Source: Sulfuriferula sp047300855
Lineage (GTDB): Bacteria > Pseudomonadota > Gammaproteobacteria > Burkholderiales > Sulfuriferulaceae
Assembly: GCF_047300855.1 (NCBI RefSeq)
Contig: NZ_CP170197.1
Location: 3,162,001-3,226,000 of the forward strand
Direction of reading: 5' to 3'
DNA length: 64,000 nucleotides
In this document: piece after piece, positions 1 to 9,258 of the stretch
Layout of the letters: each line of letters begins with the position of its first letter
Numbering within the stretch: position 1 is the stretch's first letter
Notes under the pieces: model-generated
Database searches by the model: none
Told to the model about the DNA's origin: nothing
The model's input: only the letters and a program-made list of their open reading frames with translations
Position numbers and translations under genes: made by a program

Positions 1-1
1 C

Positions 2-214
2 CGCGGCAAATCCCGCGGCGACGTACTACTGGAAGCCGCCGAGAAAAAAGCACGCGCGCTGAAACTGAAACGCCTGTTTGTCCTTACCACGCATACAGCG
101 CACTGGTTCATCGAGCGCGACTTTAAAGAAGTCGACGTCAGCGAGTTGCCTACCCGCAAACAGGCACTATATAACTACCAGCGCCGCTCCAAAGTGTTCG
201 TTAAACCCCTATAA
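2..214 (+). CDS. argA: N-acetylglutamate synthase, C-terminal end (partial)
   Basis: The reading frame is open from base 2 to TAA at 212-214 and gives about 70 residues, the last part of a GNAT acetyltransferase domain. The stretch LFVLTTHTAHWF followed by YNYQRRSKVFVKPL at the very end matches the conserved tail of ArgA, which makes N-acetylglutamate from glutamate and acetyl-CoA in the first step of arginine synthesis. The start and the amino-acid-kinase-like N-terminal domain lie outside the window. Another arginine gene, argH, is in this window at 50.8 kb but is not linked. The next gene begins 8 bases downstream, so the two may be co-transcribed. Confidence 0.85.
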   Translation, partial: RGKSRGDVLLEAAEKKARALKLKRLFVLTTHTAHWFIERDFKEVDVSELPTRKQALYNYQRRSKVFVKPL

Positions 215-222
215 TCCGGCGC

Positions 223-1068
223 ATGAATCTTACACGACGCCAGCTCTGCACCCTGTTGCTCTGTTGCAGCCTGCCGCTTGGTGCGCGCGCGGCGACCACG
301 CCGCTCACCTTCGGGGTATTTCCCAACCTGTCGCCGGAACGGCAATTCAGGCTGTATCAACTTCTCACCGATTATCTGGAGCAGCGGCTCGCACGTCCGA
401 TACAACTCTATACCGCAAAAACCCCCCGTTCCTTTGTCGACGCGACCCAGCTCGGAAATTTCGATATTGTGCTGACTCCCCCGCATCTGGCCTGGCTAGC
501 CGAGCAGGAGGCCGGCTACCGGCCACTGGCCACTTACACCGGCACCATCAAAGGCCTGCTGGTGGTGGCAGCGGCGTCTCGTCTGCATAGCGCTGCTGAA
601 TTAAGAGGCAGCACTATCGCCATCCCCGACCCATTGGCAATCGTAACCATACTCGGGGTTGGTTTTTTGCAAGAAACCGGCCTGCGTCAAGGTACTGACT
701 ACCAATTCGTGAACCGGGGCAGTCACAACAATGCCGCCCTGGCTGTGATCAACGGCGAGGTTCCGGCTGCCATTGTTGGAGGGCTGTCATTCAGCCAATT
801 CCCGGAAAACATGCGCAGCAAACTGCGCATTATCGGAACCACCATCAAGGTAAAAAGCTTTTTTTTCATGGCAAACCCGCGCCTGCCCTCACCAACAGCC
901 CAGGCAGTGCGAGATGCCCTGCTGACCTTCGGCACCACCCCACAGGGACGCCTGTTTCTTGACCATGGGCACTTTGGACCCATCCTTCCCGCAACCGCCC
1001 AGAGCCTGACCACGATGGCACGCTACGGTGTAGAAGTGCGCCGCTTGCTGAAAGAATCGGCCCCATGA
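223..1068 (+). CDS. PhnD-like periplasmic substrate-binding protein
   Basis: 281 residues with a cleavable signal peptide (positively charged MNLTRRQ, hydrophobic core, likely cut after GARA near residue 23). The rest resembles the phosphate/phosphonate ABC-transporter binding-protein family (PhnD-like). Visible marks are TFGVFPNLSPE near the mature N-terminus, the IVLTPPHLAWL segment and an NNAALAVINGEVPAAIVGG segment where such proteins contact ligand. No ABC permease or ATPase is next to it. The gene overlaps the start of a membrane GGDEF-EAL protein by 4 bases (ATGA). That suggests it is a sensory ligand-binding partner rather than part of a transporter, which is inference; the ligand is unknown. 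Confidence 0.8.
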   Translation: MNLTRRQLCTLLLCCSLPLGARAATTPLTFGVFPNLSPERQFRLYQLLTDYLEQRLARPIQLYTAKTPRSFVDATQLGNFDIVLTPPHLAWLAEQEAGYRPLATYTGTIKGLLVVAAASRLHSAAELRGSTIAIPDPLAIVTILGVGFLQETGLRQGTDYQFVNRGSHNNAALAVINGEVPAAIVGGLSFSQFPENMRSKLRIIGTTIKVKSFFFMANPRLPSPTAQAVRDALLTFGTTPQGRLFLDHGHFGPILPATAQSLTTMARYGVEVRRLLKESAP

Positions 1069-3488
1069 ATCGCCGTATTGCTTATCCTTTATGGGTCAAA
1101 CTGTTTCTGACCACCATGCTGCTGCAGTTCACCCTGCTGGGCTTGCTCGCGTTTACCAACTTACGTGAGACTCAGCAAAGCCTGCTGGAAAATGCCGAGC
1201 TGCGCATACAGGAGCTGCGCTTACCGCTCAATGCCGCACTAAGCACAGCGCTGTTCCAGCGGGATGTAGCCGGGCTACAGGAATTACTCAACTCCATGCA
1301 CCAGGAAAAAGGCCTCAGCTATCTGGTTGTGACTGACGCGCAAGGCAAGCAACTGGCCGCAGCGGGGCTGGATCGCGGCATATTACCCAAGCAAGACCAA
1401 GGCTTCGCCGATGCGGGCAGCGATCGCGTGTACAACACAGCCATGCCCATCACGCTGGGAAATGCGCGTTATGGAACGCTTTATTTCGGCGTTTCCACGG
1501 ATTTTCTCACGAGCGCCCAAGCACGCATGAAATACAAAATCATCGTGATAGGCGGGATTGCGCTCATAGCGTCTTTTGTACTGCTGATTATTCTCAGCCT
1601 GTGGCTTACCCGCCATCTGCGCCGGCTGGCCGAGGCCAGCAAGACCATCGCGGCGGGTAACCTCAATATCCATCTCCCGGTCACCAGCCATGACGAAGTG
1701 GGACAACTCAATCAAGCTTTTAACGCCATGGCCGCCAGCCTGCGCAGCCGCATTGAGGCACTGCAGCAGGCCGAATCCATCCAGCGTCGCTATCTCGCCG
1801 AAACGCGCGTGGAAAAAGCCCGCTTGCTGGCGCTGCTGTCGGCAATGAACATGGGCATCCTGTTTGTCACCATCAATAACCGCGTCGCCTATACCAACCC
1901 GGCTTTCACCCAGATATGGATGATCCGCAACACCGATAATCTGGTCGGGCGCGAAATTGCCGACGTGCTCAATGACTCAGGCTGTGTGCTGGCACGCCCG
2001 GACCATTTCTCGCGCCACATCATGGGCGTGATGAGCACGCACGAGAGTTCGGAAAGTCTGGAAATCGAAATGACCGACGGCCGCGTGATTACCCAGCTGT
2101 CCTACCCGGTGCGCGAGCAGGACGGCCGCATCATCGGGCGCATCCTGATTTTTGAAGACGTCACGCGCGAACGCCAGACTGCCGAACAGCTGATTTATCT
2201 GGCTGAGCGCGACTCGCTCACCGGTCTCTACAACCGGCGCCGTTTTGAGGACGAACTGTGGCGTATGGTGGGCGACATCACGCGTCACGGCAATAGCGGC
2301 AGCCTGCTGTTTTTCGACCTGGACGAATTCAAATACATCAACGATACCTTCGGACACCGCGCCGGCGACTCGATGCTGATCCGCGTGGCCGGTGCAGTGG
2401 GCGCGCTGATCCGCAGTAATGAAGTCTTCTGCCGGCTGGGTGGCGACGAATTCGCCATACTGATGCCCGACGCGAGCGAAGCGGACGCTCAATCCCTGGC
2501 GGAACGCGTCGTGCGCGCGGTGGCGCAGATTCCATTTCGCTTCGAGGGTAAAAACCTGCGCCTGACCTGCAGCCTCGGTATTGCCGCCTATCCCCAGCAG
2601 GCGGAAAGTGCCGAGCAACTCGTAGCCCACGCGGATGCCGCCATGTATCAAGCCAAGGAAGCAGGCAAAAATGCCTGGCGCAGCTATCGGGCCGATCTGG
2701 ATACCTCGCGCGAGATGATCCAGCGCATGAGCTGGAATGAACGCATCGGGCGAGCGCTGGAAGAAGACCGCTTCGTATTACACTTCCAGGGAATTTATCA
2801 CACCCAGAGCGGCGTGCTGGCGCACCTGGAAGTCCTGCTGCGCATGCGCGACGAGACAGACACGGAACAGCTCATCATGCCAGGCCATTTCATTCCACTG
2901 GCAGAGAAAAACGGCCAGATTTTGCAGATAGACCGCTGGGTGCTGAAGCAGAGCATTGCGATGCTTCAGGCCAAACCGGAGATTCCTGCGCTCGCCGTCA
3001 ACATTTCCGGGCGCTCGCTGGACGATCCGGGTCTCGCCCTGTTCATTTCCGACGAATTGCTCTCCGCCAAGGTGGAGCCGCACCGCCTGATGATCGAAAT
3101 CACCGAAACCTCGGCATTGTCGGACTTGCAGGAGGCACAACGTTTCATCCAGGCATTACGCCATACCGGCTGCATAATCTGCCTGGACGATTTTGGCACA
3201 GGTTTCGCATCTTTCGCGTATCTCAAGCACATCAAGGCGGACATTCTCAAGATTGACGGCCTGTTCATCCGCGACATCATCTTCGAACGCGACAATAAGG
3301 TTTTCGTCAAAGCGATCGTGGACGTAGCGCGCGGGCTGGGCAAAACCACCGTCGCGGAATTCGTGGAAAGCCGTGAAATCTTCGCGGTGCTGAAGGAAAT
3401 GGGCGTCGACATGGTACAGGGCTATTACCTCGACATTCCAAGCGGCGGACACTGGCAAACCAGGCTGAGCAAACCTGCCCAGGCTTAG
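1065..3488 (+). CDS. Membrane HAMP-PAS-GGDEF-EAL cyclic-di-GMP protein
   Basis: 807 residues. A first membrane segment lies at about residues 10-30 and a second at about 157-180, enclosing a periplasmic sensor region. These are followed by HAMP (about 180-230), a PAS-like region (about 260-370), GGDEF (signature GGDEF near residue 459) and EAL (the ExLxR motif appears as EVLLR near residue 589; DDFGTGFASF is present further on). Both catalytic domains look intact, so the protein could make and degrade c-di-GMP, with direction set by the periplasmic signal. It overlaps the upstream PhnD-like gene by 4 bases, making that protein a plausible input. The next gene, ybiT, starts 90 bases later. Confidence 0.9.
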   Translation: MNRRIAYPLWVKLFLTTMLLQFTLLGLLAFTNLRETQQSLLENAELRIQELRLPLNAALSTALFQRDVAGLQELLNSMHQEKGLSYLVVTDAQGKQLAAAGLDRGILPKQDQGFADAGSDRVYNTAMPITLGNARYGTLYFGVSTDFLTSAQARMKYKIIVIGGIALIASFVLLIILSLWLTRHLRRLAEASKTIAAGNLNIHLPVTSHDEVGQLNQAFNAMAASLRSRIEALQQAESIQRRYLAETRVEKARLLALLSAMNMGILFVTINNRVAYTNPAFTQIWMIRNTDNLVGREIADVLNDSGCVLARPDHFSRHIMGVMSTHESSESLEIEMTDGRVITQLSYPVREQDGRIIGRILIFEDVTRERQTAEQLIYLAERDSLTGLYNRRRFEDELWRMVGDITRHGNSGSLLFFDLDEFKYINDTFGHRAGDSMLIRVAGAVGALIRSNEVFCRLGGDEFAILMPDASEADAQSLAERVVRAVAQIPFRFEGKNLRLTCSLGIAAYPQQAESAEQLVAHADAAMYQAKEAGKNAWRSYRADLDTSREMIQRMSWNERIGRALEEDRFVLHFQGIYHTQSGVLAHLEVLLRMRDETDTEQLIMPGHFIPLAEKNGQILQIDRWVLKQSIAMLQAKPEIPALAVNISGRSLDDPGLALFISDELLSAKVEPHRLMIEITETSALSDLQEAQRFIQALRHTGCIICLDDFGTGFASFAYLKHIKADILKIDGLFIRDIIFERDNKVFVKAIVDVARGLGKTTVAEFVESREIFAVLKEMGVDMVQGYYLDIPSGGHWQTRLSKPAQA

Positions 3489-3578
3489 CCTCGCCTGTCG
3501 CAGGCAATGCACGCCAGCAACTCCGGCGCCACACTGGTAAAATGGCGTCTGTTCCGATTTATCTTTAGGTAATGCATC

Positions 3579-5174
3579 TTGATCTCCACCCAAGGCCTCA
3601 CCATCCAGTTCGGCGCCAAGCCGTTATTTGAAAACGTCACCGTCAAGTTCGGCGACGGCAACCGCTATGGCCTGATTGGCGCCAACGGCAGCGGCAAATC
3701 CACCTTCATGAAAATTCTCGCCGGCCAGTTGGCCCCTACCTCCGGTCATGTCGCGCTGGACAGCGGCGAAAAACTGGGCTGGCTGCGCCAGGACCAGTTT
3801 GGTTTCGAAGACCAGATCGTGCTCGATGTGGTGATGCAGGGTGACGCCGAGCTGTGGGCGGTAAAGCAGGAAAAAGACGCCATCTATGCCAATCCGGACG
3901 CCACCGAAGCAGACTACATGCATGCTGCCGAGCTGGAGGGAAAATTCGCCGAGCTCGACGGCTATTCGGCCGAAGCGCGCGCCGGCGAACTGCTGCTCGG
4001 CGTGGGCATTCCGACCGACAAGCACAATGGCCCGATGAAGGAAGTCGCTCCGGGCTGGAAGCTGCGTGTGTTGCTGGCACAGGCACTGTTCGGCAACCCG
4101 GACATCCTGCTGCTGGACGAGCCTACCAACAACCTCGACATCAACACCATCCGCTGGCTGGAAAACGTGCTGGACCAGCGCACCAGCACCATGATCATCA
4201 TTTCGCACGATCGCCATTTCCTGAACTCGATCTGCACCCACATGGCCGATCTGGACTACGGCAAGATTCAGTTATTCCCCGGCAACTACGACGAATACAT
4301 GACCGCCGCCGCGCAAGCGCGCGAAGGCCAGGCTGCCGCCAATGCGCGCGCCAAGGAAAAAGTCGCCGAGTTGCAGAGCTTTGTATCGCGCTTCTCCGCC
4401 AACGCCTCCAAGGCGCGCCAGGCCACTTCCCGCGTCAAGCAGATCGACAAGCTCAAGCAGGACATGGTGGTCATCAAACCGTCTTCACGCCAGTATCCCT
4501 ACATCCGCTTCGAGCAGGAAAAACCGCTGCACCGCAACGTGATCGAGGTGACGGATCTCGCCATTGGTTACGACGCGCCGCTGTTTTCCAAATTAAGCTT
4601 TATGGTTGAGGCGGGCCAACGCCTGGCGATCCTGGGCGAAAACGGCACGGGTAAATCCACGCTGATCAAAACCCTGGTCGGGGAACTGCCCGCCAAGGCC
4701 GGAACCATCAAATGGTCGGAAAACGCCAAGATCGCCTATTACGCCCAGGATCACGCCGCCGATTTCGACACCGACCTCACCCTGTTCGACTGGATGCAGC
4801 AGTGGACCCAGCCCGGTGACGACGACCAGATGGTGCGCGGCGTGCTCGGCAAATTGCTGTTCTCCGGCGACGATGCAAAAAAATCGGTGCGGGTGCTGTC
4901 CGGCGGCGAGCAGGGGCGCATGCTGTTCGGCAAGCTGATCCTGTCGCGCGCCAACGTGCTGGTGCTGGACGAACCCACCAACCACCTCGACATGGAATCC
5001 ATCGAGTCCCTCAACACGGCAGTGGAGCTGTTCAAGGGCACCGTTATTTTCGCCTCGCACGATCGTTCCTTCGTGTCCTCGCTGGCCAGCCGCGTCATCG
5101 AAATCACCGATCAGGGCCCGACCGTATATGACGGCAACTACGAGGATTATCTGGCCAGCCGCGGCGTGGCCTGA
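3579..5174 (+). CDS. ybiT: ABC-F family ATPase YbiT
   Basis: 531 residues, two ATP-binding cassettes and no membrane segments: the soluble ABC-F family that acts on ribosomes. The first Walker A (GANGSGKST) is at about residues 34-42 and the second (GENGTGKST) near 350. The signature and Walker B regions LLLDEPTNNLD and LVLDEPTNHLD are clear. Length and the opening ISTQGLTIQFG align with the 530-residue E. coli YbiT. The start used is TTG at 3579, preceded by a weak TAGGTA; no suitable ATG fits the family length. It overlaps purN by one base. Exact translation role (stall relief versus regulation) is not settled by sequence. Confidence 0.92.
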   Translation: MISTQGLTIQFGAKPLFENVTVKFGDGNRYGLIGANGSGKSTFMKILAGQLAPTSGHVALDSGEKLGWLRQDQFGFEDQIVLDVVMQGDAELWAVKQEKDAIYANPDATEADYMHAAELEGKFAELDGYSAEARAGELLLGVGIPTDKHNGPMKEVAPGWKLRVLLAQALFGNPDILLLDEPTNNLDINTIRWLENVLDQRTSTMIIISHDRHFLNSICTHMADLDYGKIQLFPGNYDEYMTAAAQAREGQAAANARAKEKVAELQSFVSRFSANASKARQATSRVKQIDKLKQDMVVIKPSSRQYPYIRFEQEKPLHRNVIEVTDLAIGYDAPLFSKLSFMVEAGQRLAILGENGTGKSTLIKTLVGELPAKAGTIKWSENAKIAYYAQDHAADFDTDLTLFDWMQQWTQPGDDDQMVRGVLGKLLFSGDDAKKSVRVLSGGEQGRMLFGKLILSRANVLVLDEPTNHLDMESIESLNTAVELFKGTVIFASHDRSFVSSLASRVIEITDQGPTVYDGNYEDYLASRGVA

Positions 5175-5812
5175 TGAAACTGGTCGTTCTCATTTCCGGG
5201 CGCGGCTCCAACCTCCAGGCCATACTGGACGCACAACTCCCGGTGGAGATCGCCGCCGTCATCAGCAATCGTCCCGACGCCGCCGGGCTGGATCTGGCAC
5301 GCGCGCGAGGCATCCCGGCGCTGGCGCTGGATCACAAGCAATATGCCAGTCGTGAAGCATTTGACAATGCACTGATCGGGGTCATTGACCGTTACCAGCC
5401 GGAGCTGGTGGTATTGGCAGGCTACCTGCGCATTCTCGGCGACAGCTTCGTGATGCATTACGCAGGACGGTTGATGAATATTCACCCATCCTTATTGCCC
5501 AGCTTTCCCGGCCTGGATACCCACGCACGCGCATTGGCCGAAGGCGTGAAAATTCACGGCTGCACGGTGCATTTCGTCACCCCCATGCTGGATCATGGCC
5601 CTATCATCGTGCAGGCGGCGGTGCCGGTGCACTCAAATGACACGGCCGCCACCCTGGCGGCACGCGTGCTGGCTGCCGAACACTGCGTTTACCCCAAGGC
5701 CATTGCGTGGTTTGCGCAGGGTCGACTCCTGTTGCTCGATAACGGCCAGGTAAACTTGCGCGACGATAGCGGGTCTGAACAGACACTATTCATTTCCGGA
5801 AGCCTGCCATGA
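5174..5812 (+). CDS. purN: Phosphoribosylglycinamide formyltransferase (PurN)
   Basis: 212 residues, the normal length for the 10-formyl-THF-dependent GAR transformylase of purine synthesis. The N-terminal LVVLISGRGSNLQAILD is the phosphate-binding segment. The catalytic and folate site is seen in RLMNIHPSLLPSFPG and in the HFVTPMLDHGPIIVQ segment. ATG at 5174 overlaps the ybiT TGA by one base, and its own end overlaps the start of the next gene by 4 bases. This forms a tight ybiT-purN-DUF3108-DUF3108 unit. Two more purine genes, purK and purE, lie close by on the other strand. Confidence 0.95.
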   Translation: MKLVVLISGRGSNLQAILDAQLPVEIAAVISNRPDAAGLDLARARGIPALALDHKQYASREAFDNALIGVIDRYQPELVVLAGYLRILGDSFVMHYAGRLMNIHPSLLPSFPGLDTHARALAEGVKIHGCTVHFVTPMLDHGPIIVQAAVPVHSNDTAATLAARVLAAEHCVYPKAIAWFAQGRLLLLDNGQVNLRDDSGSEQTLFISGSLP

Positions 5813-6495
5813 CGCGCTACATTGCCTTGTTGCTTACCCTGATTGCTGTGCCGGCGTTCGCCGCGCCACGTCAGGTGGAGATCGATTACGTCCTGTCGCA
5901 TAACGGCCTCGAAGTCGGTTCCGTGCACGAAACCTATACCCGCAACGGCAACAATTACCGCATCGACAGCCAGACCCGTGCCACAGGGCCGCTCGCGGTA
6001 TTGTTCAAGGGTCAGCTGGAGAGTGTCAGTGAAGGAAAAATCACGGCACACGGCCTGCGCCCCACAAAATTCGAGCAAACCCGCAGCGACGCCCCACAAA
6101 AAAACATCAGTTCCAGTTTTGACTGGAAGACCAGGAAAGTCACTCATACCAGCAAGGATCGCAGCGAAGCCGTCGCATTGCCTGCCGATGCCCAGGACCG
6201 GCTGTCGGTGCTGTACCAGTTCATGTTCGTCAAGCCGGGTGCAAAAAAACTCGATTTCGATGTCTCTACCGGCCATAGCCTGAGTCATGAAGTCTATACG
6301 CTGGTGGGTGCAGAAACCCTCGCCACGCCGGTGGGCGCGCTCAAAACCCTGCATTACCGCAACCAGCCGGAGAAAGGCGAAAAGCAGATCGAGGTATGGC
6401 TGGCCCGCGACAAGCACTACTTGCCTGCACAGGTACGCATCGTTGACGACGGCGCCACCGCACTGCAAACACTCCACCAGATCAAGATCGAATAA
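5809..6495 (+). CDS. DUF3108 exported protein, first copy
   Basis: 228 residues with a signal peptide (MTRYIALLLTLIAVPAFAA). The mature part begins with VEIDYVLSHNGLEVGSVHETY and belongs to the DUF3108 family, predicted beta-rich periplasmic proteins of unproven function. The family hallmark of an opening strand pair, a QDRLSVLYQFMF segment and a closing EVWLARDKHYLPAQVRI is present. It overlaps purN by 4 bases and is followed 8 bases later by a second, longer DUF3108 gene, so the pair probably acts together. Confidence 0.8.
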   Translation: MTRYIALLLTLIAVPAFAAPRQVEIDYVLSHNGLEVGSVHETYTRNGNNYRIDSQTRATGPLAVLFKGQLESVSEGKITAHGLRPTKFEQTRSDAPQKNISSSFDWKTRKVTHTSKDRSEAVALPADAQDRLSVLYQFMFVKPGAKKLDFDVSTGHSLSHEVYTLVGAETLATPVGALKTLHYRNQPEKGEKQIEVWLARDKHYLPAQVRIVDDGATALQTLHQIKIE

Positions 6496-6503
6496 ACCCG
6501 TGC

Positions 6504-7592
6504 ATGGCTGCCGTCGGTGACCGGTTCAGCACCTTGAATTCATCGTCGCGAATGCGCAGGATTTTCCTGCTGGCGCTGGCGATATCGGTATTGGCGCATT
6601 TGCTGTTGTTGACTACACCCGGCTTCCGGCTGCCTGCCGACGACAGCCATGAATCAACGATCCAGGCACGTCTCGAGCCGCTGCCAAAACCTGAGTTCAG
6701 ACCCCTTCCCAAGCCCAAACCGGCGGTCAAGACGGCACCCAGACTGCGCCCCAAGCCCAGGCCGAAGCCCCCTGTAAAACCAGCGTCTCCACCACAACCG
6801 GCACCCGAACCTGAACCGGCGGCAGTCCCTGCGCCCGCAACCGAGGCTGCCGCAGCCGACGCACCGGCTGAAGCGCCTCCCGCTGCGTCGCAGCAAGCGC
6901 CCGCCAATGCGCCTGACACCCCTGCACCGCCGCCACTTAACGCCATGCCTGGCAAGGCCGAAATCCAGTACACCATGTTCAAGGGTGATCATGGATTCAA
7001 AGTAGGTCGTGCTACCTATATCTGGCAGGTACGTGGCGACCGTTACGTGTTGACCAGCATTACCGAGGGCACCGGCCTGTTCGCCCTGATCCAGCCGGGC
7101 AAACTGGTGCAGATCAGTCAGGGCCACATCACGCCGCAGGGGCTTGCGCCGGATGATTTCTGGATCCAGCGCGGCAAACCGATACCCGACAAAACCTCCG
7201 CCGCCCACTTCGATTACCGGCAACATACGGTCACCGTCGGCAAAATGAGCAACGCCACGACCGTGCCACTGCTGCCCGGTGCGCAGGATATTCTCAGCGT
7301 CACCTTCCAGCTGGCGATGCTGGCGCCGTTCCAGAACGAGCAACTGCTTCATGTCACCACCGGCAAAGGCCTCAAACCCTATACTGCGCATGTGGTGGGG
7401 GAAGAATTGCTGGATACGCCGCTGGGACAGCTGCGCACGCTGCATCTGGCGCGCAACGCGGAAGCGGGTGAGGACGCAATTGATGTATGGCTGGCGGAAG
7501 ATTACAACTACATGCCGGTCAAAATTCGGGTTGACCACAGCAAATTCGGCATCGTCGAGCAAGTCATCAATGGTATCAACATTGAACACTAA
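6504..7592 (+). CDS. DUF3108 protein with TonB-like proline-rich N-terminus
   Basis: 362 residues. An N-terminal membrane anchor (RIFLLALAISVLAHLLLL) is followed by about 100 residues very rich in Pro, Ala and Lys (PKPxPK-type repeats), as in TonB-like envelope-spanning linkers. A DUF3108 domain follows from about residue 150, paralogous to the upstream gene (ILSVTFQLAML, DVWLAEDYNYMPVKIRV). The start at 6504 has little ribosome-binding signal; Met17 at 6552, just before the anchor, is a credible alternative. The gene converges with purK. Function is unknown; an inner-membrane-tethered periplasmic role is inferred. Confidence 0.75.
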   Translation: MAAVGDRFSTLNSSSRMRRIFLLALAISVLAHLLLLTTPGFRLPADDSHESTIQARLEPLPKPEFRPLPKPKPAVKTAPRLRPKPRPKPPVKPASPPQPAPEPEPAAVPAPATEAAAADAPAEAPPAASQQAPANAPDTPAPPPLNAMPGKAEIQYTMFKGDHGFKVGRATYIWQVRGDRYVLTSITEGTGLFALIQPGKLVQISQGHITPQGLAPDDFWIQRGKPIPDKTSAAHFDYRQHTVTVGKMSNATTVPLLPGAQDILSVTFQLAMLAPFQNEQLLHVTTGKGLKPYTAHVVGEELLDTPLGQLRTLHLARNAEAGEDAIDVWLAEDYNYMPVKIRVDHSKFGIVEQVINGINIEH

Positions 7593-7619
7593 TGCCCGGT
7601 GCTGCGGAAACCGTATGCC

Positions 7620-8750
7620 TTATAACTGTGCGCGGATGGTCCGCGCCAATGCCAGCGCGGTTTCCAGCGAGGCATCCACGCAGGTGAAATGCCCCATCTT
7701 GCGCCCGGGACGCGCAGACTGTTTGCCATACAGGTGCAGTTTGGCTGCCGGGTGTTGCAACAGCGCTGCCCAGTTGGGCTGGCTGGCGCCCCACAGGTCG
7801 CCCAGCAGGTTCACCATCACCGCGGGCGTGTGCTGGATGGTGGCGCCAATCGGCAGGTTGCACAGGGTGCGCACCTGCATCTCGAACTGGCTGGTGAGGC
7901 AGGCGTCCAGCGTATAGTGACCGCTGTTGTGCGGGCGCGGGGCGATTTCGTTGACGACCAGCCTGCCGCCATCCATGACGAAAAACTCCACCGCCATGAC
8001 ACCGCAATAACCGAGCTGGTCTGCAATCGACTGTGCGGTGGCGCGCGCAGTTTGCGCCAGGGTTTGGTCCACCCGTGCCGGCACGATGCTGATATCGAGA
8101 ATGCCCGCTTCGTGGATGTTCTCCGCCACCGGGTAGAGCGCGCATGCGCCAGCTTCATTGCGCCCCAATATCACCGACAGCTCGCACTCCAGCGCCAGCA
8201 TTTTCTCCAGCACGCATACCTCGCCGTCCATCGCTGCAAATGCGGCCTGCGCCTCATCAAGACTGGCAACGCGCACCTGGCCCTTGCCGTCATAGCCAAA
8301 GCGCGACACCTTGAGCACGGCGGGAAAACCGACCTGCGCACAGGCAGCGGTGAGCTCCGCCGGCGTTGCAACCACCGCGAACGGCGCGGTGGCAAAGCCA
8401 TGCGCATGCAGCCAGGATTTTTCCGCCATGCGGTTCTGTGCGATTTCCACTGCTTCGGCGCCCGGCTTGACCGGGCAATGCTGCGCCAGCGCGCGCAGGG
8501 TTTGCGCCGGGACATTCTCGAATTCCGTGGTCACCGCCGCACACTCACGGCCCATCTGCGACAGCGCCGTTTCATCCTGGTAGTCAGCGCACAGGTGCAT
8601 ATCCGCGACCTGCCCGGCCGGGCTGATGGGGTCGGGATCGAGCACCATCACGCGGTAACCCATGGTGCGCGCGGCAATGGTGAACATGCGTCCGAGCTGG
8701 CCGCCGCCCAGCATGCCGAGGGTGGCACCGGGCAATATCATCGGGTTCAT
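7620..8750 (-). CDS. purK: 5-(carboxyamino)imidazole ribonucleotide synthase (PurK)
   Basis: 376 residues, ATP-grasp fold. The opening MILPGATLGMLGGGQLGRMF is the PurK signature, and VLKVSRFGYDGKGQ is the glycine-rich ATP-binding segment. NEIAPRPHNSGHYTLDAC is the conserved C-terminal catalytic motif. It carboxylates AIR with ATP and bicarbonate, feeding N5-CAIR to PurE. purE lies directly upstream with a 3-base gap. A decayed fragment of a second purK start is found near 32.8 kb. Confidence 0.95.
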   Translation of the reverse strand: MNPMILPGATLGMLGGGQLGRMFTIAARTMGYRVMVLDPDPISPAGQVADMHLCADYQDETALSQMGRECAAVTTEFENVPAQTLRALAQHCPVKPGAEAVEIAQNRMAEKSWLHAHGFATAPFAVVATPAELTAACAQVGFPAVLKVSRFGYDGKGQVRVASLDEAQAAFAAMDGEVCVLEKMLALECELSVILGRNEAGACALYPVAENIHEAGILDISIVPARVDQTLAQTARATAQSIADQLGYCGVMAVEFFVMDGGRLVVNEIAPRPHNSGHYTLDACLTSQFEMQVRTLCNLPIGATIQHTPAVMVNLLGDLWGASQPNWAALLQHPAAKLHLYGKQSARPGRKMGHFTCVDASLETALALARTIRAQL

Positions 8751-8753
8751 CGG

Positions 8754-9245
8754 TCAGGCTTCCGGCAGGCTCATGTTGAGCACGGTCGCGGACTGTTCGG
8801 TGCGGAATGCTTCCAGCCGCGCAGCCAGTGATGCATCGCCATTGGCCAGCAGCGCGGCAGCAAACAGCGCGGCGTTGGCCGCACCCGCTTCGCCGATGGC
8901 AAAGGTGGCCACCGGAATCCCCTTGGGCATTTGCACGATGGAGAGCAGCGAGTCCATGCCCTTCAGATATTTGGAAGGCACCGGTACGCCCAGCACCGGC
9001 ACGGTGGTTTTGGCAGCCAGCATACCGGGCAGATGCGCCGCACCGCCGGCACCCGCGATAATGGCGCGCAGGCCGCGCGGCGCGGCGCTGGCGGCATAGT
9101 CAAACAGCAGGTCGGGGGTACGGTGGGCGGAGACCACCTTGGCTTCAAAAGCCACGTCCAGGGACCTGAGCATCAGCGCGGCATGCTGCATCACTTCCCA
9201 GTCGCTGTTGCTGCCCATCACAATGCCGATTAGAGGTGTATTCAT
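8754..9245 (-). CDS. purE: N5-CAIR mutase (PurE)
   Basis: 163 residues from the ATG at 9245 (MNTPLIGIVMGSNSDWEVM), which has AAGGAT about 9 bases ahead. A longer frame reading into the psiE end is unlikely. The SDW segment, SAHRTPD and GAGGAAHLPGM are the substrate-binding and catalytic loops of class I PurE. It converts N5-CAIR to CAIR after PurK. It sits between psiE and purK, all on the minus strand downstream of the carboxysome operon. A mutated partial copy lies at about 32.84-33.05 kb. Confidence 0.95.
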   Translation of the reverse strand: MNTPLIGIVMGSNSDWEVMQHAALMLRSLDVAFEAKVVSAHRTPDLLFDYAASAAPRGLRAIIAGAGGAAHLPGMLAAKTTVPVLGVPVPSKYLKGMDSLLSIVQMPKGIPVATFAIGEAGAANAALFAAALLANGDASLAARLEAFRTEQSATVLNMSLPEA

Positions 9246-9258
9246 TATCGATCTATCC

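Noticed and set aside
7689..8831. A 380-residue plus-strand frame opposite purK
   Set aside because: purK on the other strand is complete with all motifs; the frame is a by-product of GC-rich codons and shows no recognisable protein.
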